This document shows, one piece after another, positions 35,782-42,800 of a DNA stretch of 64,000 bases. The position numbers were made by a program, and so were the translations under genes. The notes beneath the pieces are model-generated. The model was not told the DNA's origin, searched no databases, and saw only the letters and a list, made by a program, of their open reading frames with translations. Numbering within the stretch: position 1 is the first letter of the stretch; every line of letters begins with the position of its first letter. This stretch comes from Bifidobacterium criceti (GTDB lineage Bacteria; Actinomycetota; Actinomycetes; Actinomycetales; Bifidobacteriaceae). Where the stretch lies: the NCBI RefSeq assembly GCF_002286935.1, contig NZ_MVOH01000006.1, positions 124,001-188,000 of the forward strand, read 5' to 3'.

Positions 35782-37263
35782 TCATCGAGCTTCCACGGAA
35801 ACTTCCTTCACAGATTCATAGATTGAATCCAAATTCCCGAGCGCTATACGGAACTGACTCCTAGACTTGGTCTCCCAGCCACCGTCTTCACGTCTCTTGA
35901 TATGAAATGCTGGATCGAAAACTATCTCCCCTTCTTGGAATGCATTGAGGAACATTCCAAAATCCGTCCCCATGCCCAATAACACGTTCGGCCCATATTC
36001 GACACAATAATCTTCTTTACTGCCAAATGTACAATATGGAATATAGGCCGCCCTATCATGTTTCTTCTGCCAATGCCCAAGTAGCTTGGTAAATGACCAT
36101 CCAGCAACAATCACTCCCGTGATTCGATCCACTAGCGACACGGAGCCACTCATGCTGTAGGAATTACCATCCATACCAAAAACGCGTAGATCCAACGCTG
36201 CATTAGGATCATCCTGCCCAATTCCGTTAAAATCCTTAGTGGTGAAATCATATCGTTCAATACCACGAGACGCATATTTCTCATTGATATGACCATATGT
36301 TTCAACAAACGCTGACTGTCCTATATCTGTTATTACACCAAAATCCGGTTGCGGCGTGAACAATGTGATGCGATGACTGCTGAAAGGCTTTTGAAAATCA
36401 TCAACCTTATATGCTTTGAGTTCCCAGATGTCGAAATCAGGTCCCGGAATCGCGTTCTCCCCAACGCCTAATTCAGCCTCCAACGTCAGCCCAGGCGCAT
36501 TCGGGCTTCTGTAAGGATCCTCCCTTGTGCCATCATTGCGAAGGCGCCAAGGAATTATCGGATAACCGACAATATGTTCCAACGCGTTACTCAACACACT
36601 GAATTCATCTGCCTTGCCGATATGCTCCTTAGAATCACGCTCAATCTCCTCCACAGAAGAGCTGAAGGGCACCGCAAAAAGCGTTCCCGGCATAAACTCT
36701 TCCGCCCCCAAGACTTCCTGCGATGCTGGCGCATCCTTCCCGGTTGCAATGGCAGCGATATGGGCATCCGAAGAATCAGGATTACCAACGACTCCTAGGA
36801 ACAGAATTCTTCCTTCGTCATGTCCCTGATGTTCGATATTGAACAGTTTGCTGGGCGCCGCAGGGCAGCCAGACAACATACCACTCAAGCGAACCTCAGG
36901 ATACTGCGGATAGTAACTGAATGCTGTTTTTGGCGCAGCGTATTCTTCACCATCCTCATCAATCCAAGTCCAGTTCAATGGAATACGTACCAGCTCACGT
37001 GTTCTCTTTGATTTATTTAATCCAGGCTTTTGCGACTTTCCCGGCGTATAGACAGGATGACCCATCGGTAGGAAAGCCAATTTATTTACATTCGGGGCCA
37101 CATAAATCTGATTCTTGGAATTGTTGTTCCTTACCAAGTATTTAGCCCATACCGCATGGGCTCCTATGGCTTCGAACTTCTCCAGAACCTCATCCAAAGT
37201 AATCGTGTCATACCAAGGCGCAACATCACCGGCGGCCTCTCGGATGCCATTCATATCGCTCAT
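35782..37263 (-). CDS. MvaI/BcnI-like type II restriction endonuclease
   Basis: A 493-residue protein. The C-terminal half contains GLTLEAELGVGENAIPG, then PDFDIWELKAYK and SHRITLFTPQPD, matching the MvaI/BcnI pattern (T-x-E-x-x-LG ... DxxxxELK ... TLFT) with a PD...ExK catalytic triad. MvaI and BcnI cut CCWGG and CCSGG. The N-terminal ~230 residues are an extra domain not expected in MvaI (~250 residues) and may be a sensor or DNA-reading module. A second ATG at 37254 has better spacing from GAGGG. It lies 21 nt behind the methyltransferase gene. Confidence 0.8.
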   Translation of the reverse strand: MSDMNGIREAAGDVAPWYDTITLDEVLEKFEAIGAHAVWAKYLVRNNNSKNQIYVAPNVNKLAFLPMGHPVYTPGKSQKPGLNKSKRTRELVRIPLNWTWIDEDGEEYAAPKTAFSYYPQYPEVRLSGMLSGCPAAPSKLFNIEHQGHDEGRILFLGVVGNPDSSDAHIAAIATGKDAPASQEVLGAEEFMPGTLFAVPFSSSVEEIERDSKEHIGKADEFSVLSNALEHIVGYPIIPWRLRNDGTREDPYRSPNAPGLTLEAELGVGENAIPGPDFDIWELKAYKVDDFQKPFSSHRITLFTPQPDFGVITDIGQSAFVETYGHINEKYASRGIERYDFTTKDFNGIGQDDPNAALDLRVFGMDGNSYSMSGSVSLVDRITGVIVAGWSFTKLLGHWQKKHDRAAYIPYCTFGSKEDYCVEYGPNVLLGMGTDFGMFLNAFQEGEIVFDPAFHIKRREDGGWETKSRSQFRIALGNLDSIYESVKEVSVEAR

Positions 37264-37284
37264 ACCCTCACAGTGTAGTTGACA

Positions 37285-38598
37285 TCAAACCTTAGCGTTG
37301 GCGATGGCCATCTTCTTCGCGTTCTCAATATTCCGCAGGCTATCCTCCTCCATGATCCCATCGTCTTCCAATGATTTAATGTCCATGATGTAAGGCTTCA
37401 TCAAACGTGCTATCTCGGCAATGACCGGCACGCAAACGCTATTGCCGAATTGCCTATAAGCCTGTGTGTCGGATACGGGAATACGGAATTCATCTGGATA
37501 TCCCATCAAACGTGCACATTCTCGAGGAGTCAGGCGACGCGGACGCCGTCCTTCCCCCTGATCCACGAGGATTTCAGACCCATCTTTATGATAGCGGGCA
37601 GATAGTGTACGTGACACCATATCCGGCGTCACAAGTCCGAAACCAAATCCATGCCCCAGCGCTTCGTGCTTCGCCTTGTAATCCTGCAGATACTGCCACA
37701 AACGTGGAGTCAATGTATACTTCTCCGGAACCGTATTGGATTCATAATCAAAATACCTACCTTTGTCCCACGGTAGCTCTGGTTCAGTCCCATCCGTTTT
37801 GTGCAGGATGTCCTGCAACTTCGGAGTATGGTCAGGATAGCGTAAATCATCCCACGTAAAGTGGGTCGGAGAACGGAAACCAACAATATAGATTCGCTCG
37901 CGATGCTGAGGAACAAAGTGTTGAGCATCGATGACTTTGTAATGCACCTCATAACCAAGCTCATTTTGCAGCGTATCAAGTATCACCTGGAATGTACGCC
38001 CACCATCATGGGATTGTAAGTTCTTCACATTCTCCAACAGGAATGCCGCCGGACGCTTTGCAGCGATAATCCGCGCCACATCAAAGAACAAAGTACCTTG
38101 TGTCTTATCCTTGAAACCGGTGTCACGCCCCAGACTACGTTTCTTCGATACGCCCGCAAGGCTGAATGGCTGGCAAGGGAACCCCGCAAGTACCACATCA
38201 CAATCAGGTATGTCATCAGCACTCACCTGCGTGATGTCCCCGTCGACCTCATCCGCAAAACCGTAATTGGTGCGATACGTACATACGGAGTACTTGTTCC
38301 ATTCACTGGAATACACAGCATGGCCGCCAGCTTGAGCGAAACCGCGTCGAATGCCGCCGATCCCCGCAAAGAGATCAATGAGGGAAAAATCGAGACCATC
38401 CTCATGAGTCGTACCATGATACAGTTCCTTGAGCGCAGGAACATATCCGGCCTTGCACTCCGTTTTGCCAGTTTCCCAACGCTCAACAGTCTGCGTCGTT
38501 ACCGACAGGGCATCGGCAAGTTGCTTGCGCGTCATTGACTGACGCAAGGTCGCAATGAGTTTCAACGCAGTATCTTCGGACTTTTGTTCGACGGTCAT
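37285..38598 (-). CDS. Dcm/M.SsoII-like DNA (cytosine-5) methyltransferase
   Basis: A 437-residue C5-methyltransferase. Motif I is FAGIGGIRRGF (77-87). Motif IV is FPCQPFSLAG with catalytic Cys142. Motif VI is ENVKN (189-193). Motif VIII is QHRERIYIVGF and motif X is YRQFGNSVCVPV. Segments SRTLSARYHKDGSEI and RPRRLTPRECARLMG closely follow E. coli Dcm, so a CCWGG or CCNGG target is likely. Residues ~10-60 are a helix-turn-helix (TRKQLADALSVTTQTVERWE) that may autoregulate the operon. TATGAT stands 6 nt before ATG 38598, with no ribosome site. Confidence 0.92.
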   Translation of the reverse strand: MTVEQKSEDTALKLIATLRQSMTRKQLADALSVTTQTVERWETGKTECKAGYVPALKELYHGTTHEDGLDFSLIDLFAGIGGIRRGFAQAGGHAVYSSEWNKYSVCTYRTNYGFADEVDGDITQVSADDIPDCDVVLAGFPCQPFSLAGVSKKRSLGRDTGFKDKTQGTLFFDVARIIAAKRPAAFLLENVKNLQSHDGGRTFQVILDTLQNELGYEVHYKVIDAQHFVPQHRERIYIVGFRSPTHFTWDDLRYPDHTPKLQDILHKTDGTEPELPWDKGRYFDYESNTVPEKYTLTPRLWQYLQDYKAKHEALGHGFGFGLVTPDMVSRTLSARYHKDGSEILVDQGEGRRPRRLTPRECARLMGYPDEFRIPVSDTQAYRQFGNSVCVPVIAEIARLMKPYIMDIKSLEDDGIMEEDSLRNIENAKKMAIANAKV

Positions 38599-39131
38599 GG
38601 GACCATCATATACCAAAATGTTAACTTTCTGACCCAGCGAACGTCAGAAGTAGTCGAACATTTGTTCTATCTAATCTGAAACCACGGTTTGTTTGGTGCT
38701 TCAGCCGACATACATCCTCTTTTCACGGACGAATGGTTGGATCCAGGATACAACGCGTGGCCGTGGCGACACGATCGCGGGATACGATGTCGGTTCCATC
38801 GGGATAACATGGCGGCTGCGACTGCTCACGTATTGTCAGTGGTGATGGTGGGAGTTGGGATAGGTCATAAATCGTAAAATCGATCGGAAAATCAAGATAT
38901 GACTTGGGTGGCTCAGCGGCACCCGACTACATCATCCGGAATCGAACAGAACCATACAATCGATGTGTTGTATGCGCATACATGCACATATTTTCGAACA
39001 ATATCGCACAGTTGTGATTACCATGGGAGCGTTGCACACAGGGTGTCCGTTCACAACTCTGCTGTGCAAGCGGAAACGCGATTTGTGCGCTCACGCATCG
39101 CGCGTATCGGATGCCAGGCTCATATCTTACG
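38599..39131. other. AT-rich intergenic region at right edge of the island
   Basis: About 530 bp between the divergent methyltransferase and hypothetical genes. I see no coding frame of quality and no attachment-site repeat. Composition shifts back to GC-rich near 39130. Confidence 0.5.
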
Positions 39132-39563
39132 ATGCAAAGCATGGCACCGTATGCAGATAGGGATCACGAGTTGGAAGACAGCTATGCGCAATCGATCGAA
39201 CAAGTTGATCCGCAGCGCATCGTACGCGTACTCGACGAGGGTGCGGCGACCGATGACACCGGTCTGCTCGATGTGCTCTACGAACTCATGGAACGCGCAC
39301 TCTACCCCGGCAAAGAGGAACTCGACGACGACGAGCATACGCAAGTGGCGTGGGCACTTGAGGACGGCGCGTATACGGTCACGCGGATACGCGAGCGCTC
39401 GCCGCTCCGCTGTATGTTGCTCAAGCGGTTCGGCGGCGATGCGCGAAAGATGACGGAGGCACTCGATCCGGCGGTCATCGACGAGCTGTCCGGCGACGTG
39501 TACGCGCTGCTGCCTCCGGAAGAACTTGCCGAATGCATTGCTGGTCTGCTCGCGAAGGCGTGA
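39132..39563 (+). CDS. Hypothetical acidic protein
   Basis: A 143-residue (or 140 from ATG 39141) acidic, helical protein, rich in Glu, Asp and Leu, with no signal peptide or membrane segment. Short stretches such as RIVRVLDEGAATDDTGLLDV and ALLPPEELAECIAGLLAKA suggest helical repeats. GC-rich codon use is like the core genome. No ribosome site is clear before either ATG; TATCTT lies 3 nt upstream of ATG 39132. I do not recognise a family. Confidence 0.6.
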   Translation: MQSMAPYADRDHELEDSYAQSIEQVDPQRIVRVLDEGAATDDTGLLDVLYELMERALYPGKEELDDDEHTQVAWALEDGAYTVTRIRERSPLRCMLLKRFGGDARKMTEALDPAVIDELSGDVYALLPPEELAECIAGLLAKA

Positions 39564-39903
39564 TGCGTCGCGGCGATTCCATCGTTCTTACTTGGCGATC
39601 AATGTTCCACGACGTCCACAAACCCAATCGCATCTGAATCTCAACGCCCTTGCCTGAACACAAAAGAACCGATCGCTTAACATCAAGACCCATCTCAAAC
39701 ATAGGCACATGTAGTGCACAGAATCGTCGATCGTACGAGCATCGTATGCACAACTTGAGGGCTCATCCTGAACACTAAAGCGCTTAGCGTACAATATAGG
39801 GACTCATTTCGAACATCGGGCGGCACGATGTTCGGGTGCGCAATGCTAGCGATGACATAGTGTCCATCTCTGAACATCAATCAACACGGCCCTTCCGCGG
39901 CGC
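39564..39903. repeat. Convergent intergenic region with scattered CATCTCTGAACATCAA-like motifs
   Basis: Similar phrases occur near 39631, 39653, 39691, 39763, 39804 and 39864 (for example CATCCTGAACACTAAAG, CATTTCGAACATCGG, CATCTCTGAACATCAA), irregularly spaced. A perfect 9-bp hairpin CGAACATCG/CGATGTTCG lies at 39810-39834. No gene is visible. Confidence 0.4.
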
Positions 39904-40251
39904 TCACGCGCGCTTTGTGTTGGCACAGTTCGACGTGTTGCCGCTGTTCGTCGGATGGTTGTTCGAACCGTTGCCGATGGTAATCCACTGGAACATCGAG
40001 AACCCGTGGTTGTCGATGACCATCACCTTCGCCGTATTGCCGCCCGCCTGCGACGGCTGGTTCGCGATGTTCAGCACGGTCTTGCGGTTGGCGAACATCA
40101 GCAGCAGAAGCACCCCCAGCACGCCGAAGCAGGCAATGAGCAACGTCTTATGCTGTTGTGCCCACGTCCTGAACGGGCACGCGTCGCACTTGTCGTCGTC
40201 ATTCTTGTGCTGCGTCGGCACCATCGTCTGGTCTTCCATGCTCTGTGTCAT
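39904..40251 (-). CDS. Small single-pass membrane protein, unknown function
   Basis: A 115-residue protein. A charged N-terminal part with a CDAC pair (KNDDDKCDACPFRTW) precedes one hydrophobic helix (about residues 37-53) with LLIACFGVLGVLLLLMFA. An extracellular N/S/T-rich tail follows (NQPSQAGGNTAKV ...). AGGAACG sits a few bases before ATG 40251. It is convergent with the hypothetical gene and divergent from mntP. I do not recognise it. Confidence 0.65.
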   Translation of the reverse strand: MTQSMEDQTMVPTQHKNDDDKCDACPFRTWAQQHKTLLIACFGVLGVLLLLMFANRKTVLNIANQPSQAGGNTAKVMVIDNHGFSMFQWITIGNGSNNHPTNSGNTSNCANTKRA

Positions 40252-40454
40252 CGGCGTTCCTCATCTCTCATGCAATACAACGGATGGATTCGTCCACACT
40301 CTACCGCGGAACGGAAGCGCCGTCATCGGACATCTTGGTGCATGGGAACCACATTGTCCACCATCCGCTCGATACGCGACGAGCGCACAACCACACACGC
40401 CGAGCGGACACGGCTAGGTTGAGCGGTATAGGCGGTACCAGCTTGGAGGCGGAT

Positions 40455-41033
40455 GTGGAATTCCTCAAATACCTGCTCATCGGCGTGAGCGTCTCGCTCG
40501 ACGAACTCGCGGTCGGCACGATCAAAGGTGTGCAGGTCAAACACATGCGGCGTGCGGACCCGTGGATCACCGGACTGTATTTCGCGATATTCCAAGGCGT
40601 CATGCTCATCATCGGATTCTACGGCGCAAGCCTGTTCTCGAAAGGCTCAAGCGCCGTGGCCGAATGGATCGCCGACGGCCTGCTCATGCTCATCGGCGCG
40701 AACATGGTGCGCGAAACGTTCAGCAAGAACGACGACGACGCGAAACAGCAGGACCTGCTCGCGAAAATGGACGTCAAATCAATGTCGATACTGTCGCTGA
40801 CGATGAGCCTCGACGCGCTCGCCGTCGGCGTCTCGCTCGCGCTCGGCCACAGGCTCGATATCTGGTGGGCGGCGCTGTCCGCGGCGCTCGTATCGCTCGC
40901 GATCACCGTGCCCGCGATGTCCGCCGGACACAAGCTCGGCCATAAGGTCGGCGCGAAAGGCGGCGCGTTCGGCGGCGTGATCCTCATCCTGCTCGGCCTG
41001 TACGAACTGCTGCAGTACTACAAGGTGCTGTAA
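40455..41033 (+). CDS. mntP: Manganese efflux pump (MntP)
   Basis: A 192-residue six-helix membrane protein with the internal two-fold repeat of MntP. VSVSLDELAVG near the N-terminus matches LTMSLDALAVGVSLALGH near residue 115, each carrying the conserved aspartate. It ends GGVILILLGLYELLQYY. The family exports Mn2+ under excess. GTG at 40455 follows GGAGG by 5 nt, so GTG is preferred to upstream in-frame codons. I looked for a yybP-ykoY manganese riboswitch upstream and cannot make one out by eye. Confidence 0.9.
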   Translation: MEFLKYLLIGVSVSLDELAVGTIKGVQVKHMRRADPWITGLYFAIFQGVMLIIGFYGASLFSKGSSAVAEWIADGLLMLIGANMVRETFSKNDDDAKQQDLLAKMDVKSMSILSLTMSLDALAVGVSLALGHRLDIWWAALSAALVSLAITVPAMSAGHKLGHKVGAKGGAFGGVILILLGLYELLQYYKVL

Positions 41034-41057
41034 GGGGTGGGGCCGCCCGCGGCACAA

Positions 41058-41768
41058 TCACACGCGCAGCTCACGCAACAGGGCCTTGCGCTCGGCGGAC
41101 ACACGGTAGGATTCGCAGGCCTTCTGGATCGCCTTGTTGTGCGTCCATGGATCGAGTCGGCGGTCCTGCAACAGCGGAAGCGCGTGATTCCATTGCTTCG
41201 CGAGCGCGGTCGCGACATACCATGCGCGCGCCATGTTCACGTAGTATTCGTCGGAATCGACGTCCTGTACCAGCTGCAGTTGGGATGTGTCGAAACGGTC
41301 GTCGAGGAAATCGGTCATCAACGCAACAATCGCGTAGCGGATCGTATAGGTGTGACCACCTTGCATCCATTGCGCGAGTTGGTCGAGCCATTGGCGGATG
41401 TCGGCGTCGGCGCGGCGCAGTGCGCGGATGCGGATCGTGTCGGTCACGGCCCAGTTGTCCACGTATGGCAGGAATCGCGTAAGCTGCGCGATTGCGTCCG
41501 GAACCGTTGCGCTCACGTCGCCGACGAGGATCGCGTGGAGCATGTTCTCTTCGAAATAACGGTGCGGAAGGTCGGCAAGGAACGGCGCGGCGGCGTCGGC
41601 GCCACCTCGGCGCAGCTCCTTCGCGAACGCACGCAGCACGGGAACGCGGATGCCGATCATCGTGTCCGGGTCGACGTTCGGAATGAGTTTCGCGTTGAAC
41701 GCCTTGTATGCGGGGTCGGCGAACGATTCGAGACGCGCGCGGATGGCGGCGGGTGCGATGGAAGACAT
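41058..41768 (-). CDS. DNA alkylation repair protein (AlkD-like)
   Basis: A 236-residue all-helical HEAT-like protein. AFNAKLIPNVDPDTMIGIRV matches the family entry segment (P-x-x-x-GVRxP). VDNWAVTDTIRIRALR and NHALPLLQDRRLDPWTHNKA match the W-D and Q-K helix segments, and ACESYRVSAERKALLRELR the C-terminus. AlkD glycosylases release bulky N3/N7-alkyl purines. It converges on mntP with a 24-nt gap. Confidence 0.88.
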   Translation of the reverse strand: MSSIAPAAIRARLESFADPAYKAFNAKLIPNVDPDTMIGIRVPVLRAFAKELRRGGADAAAPFLADLPHRYFEENMLHAILVGDVSATVPDAIAQLTRFLPYVDNWAVTDTIRIRALRRADADIRQWLDQLAQWMQGGHTYTIRYAIVALMTDFLDDRFDTSQLQLVQDVDSDEYYVNMARAWYVATALAKQWNHALPLLQDRRLDPWTHNKAIQKACESYRVSAERKALLRELRV

Positions 41769-41796
41769 ACGGGGATTGTATGCGCCACGCCATGCG

Positions 41797-42225
41797 CTAT
41801 GCGCGGACCATCTTGAACATGCCCGGGCCATCCCACGCGTTGGGGCGTGCCTCAAAACCGTGCCGCTCGTAGAATCCAACGGCATGTTGCGAAGAGATGA
41901 GTTCAAGGCTCACAGCCCAGCCAGACCCTATCCTGCTGCGCACGCAACGCTCGAGCTCGCAGAGGAGCGCTTGCCCCACGCCTTGCGACTGGGCGGTGGG
42001 CACGACTGCGAAATCCTTGATGTAGAAGGACATGCCACCGTCGCCAATCAATCTGACCATGCCCACAGCTTCGTCTCCGGTGTATGCGGTGAATGTGGCG
42101 GTCGAGTGCGCGAGCGCGGCGCGCACCTGGTCGATGCCGGGCGCATCCCAGCCGACGGAGGTGTACAACTGCAGGAACAGTTCAGGAGTCAGCGTGTCCT
42201 GCTGGATGGTCACAGTGTTCGGCAT
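41797..42225 (-). CDS. GNAT-family N-acetyltransferase
   Basis: A 142-residue single GNAT domain: AVGMVRLIGDGGMSFYIKDFAV strands, then VVPTAQSQGVGQALL (acetyl-CoA loop QGVGxAL) and SSQHAVGFYERHGFEAR. It resembles small-molecule acetyltransferases. AAAGG lies 8 nt before ATG 42225. It is 28 nt upstream of the AlkD-like gene, so they may be co-transcribed. Confidence 0.85.
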   Translation of the reverse strand: MPNTVTIQQDTLTPELFLQLYTSVGWDAPGIDQVRAALAHSTATFTAYTGDEAVGMVRLIGDGGMSFYIKDFAVVPTAQSQGVGQALLCELERCVRSRIGSGWAVSLELISSQHAVGFYERHGFEARPNAWDGPGMFKMVRA

Positions 42226-42306
42226 GAAGACGGCCTTTCATCGTCGAGGTCGGGATGGCGTCTCCCCCATGGTACGTGAGGATGTGAGGACACACAACAA
42301 CGGATC

Positions 42307-42338
42307 GGGGGACGCCGGCTACGTTGGCGGCGTCCCCC
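42307..42338. terminator. Strong hairpin beside small ORF
   Basis: GGGGGACGCC and GGCGTCCCCC form a perfect 10-bp stem with a 12-nt loop, 53 nt beyond the stop of the 41-codon ORF. No T tract follows. Confidence 0.5.
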
Positions 42339-42391
42339 GAACTGCACATCATGGTGGTGTTGCCTGGTCTGTGGCGGTTTTGCGGTGCGGA

Positions 42392-42517
42392 TCACTTCGC
42401 GTCGCGGGCCGCGAGCTCGGTCATGACCGAGACCGTCGCCGCCGAGTTCATCGACGTTGCCGGAATGCCGTTCGTCGTGTGGTCGAAACCGAAGATCGTG
42501 TTGAGGAAGTCCATCAT
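42392..42517 (-). CDS. Small ORF, ~40 residues, unknown
   Basis: ATGATG at 42517/42514 preceded by AAAGGACAGG opens a frame of 40-41 residues that begins MDFLNTIFGFDHTTNGIP and ends ELAARDAK. The first half is hydrophobic and the centre is Ser/Thr/Ala-rich. A strong hairpin lies downstream, so this looks like a complete small transcription unit between GNAT and recQ. It could be a peptide signal, RiPP-like precursor or membrane peptide; no modification enzymes are adjacent. I do not recognise it. Confidence 0.5.
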   Translation of the reverse strand: MMDFLNTIFGFDHTTNGIPATSMNSAATVSVMTELAARDAK

Positions 42518-42800
42518 CCTGTCCTTTCATCCGTGCGCTTGGTGCGCTGCCCTTGTTGCTTGATGATTACAAGATACGGGCCGCGGACGGGACGCGGCAT
42601 CGGGCTGCAGGATGAATCCGAGAGGCTGGCGGAGACGGCATCAACCTTGAGGATGATGCCACCTCCTACCATCCAAATTACATACGCCCTACCTTCCGTT
42701 GTGCATCGGCGCCCCTTTTCCGCACACAAAACCACCGACCCCACACCACACACGCACGGCATCTAGGCACATGCGCACGCGGCGGTTACACTGGTGCGTT

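Noticed and set aside
25900-39130. Prophage or integrative element
   Set aside because: No integrase, structural, replication or conjugation gene and no flanking att-like direct repeat is visible; a bare genomic island fits better.
40258-40454. Manganese (yybP-ykoY) riboswitch before mntP
   Set aside because: I could not trace the conserved paired loops by eye; a covariance-model search would be needed.
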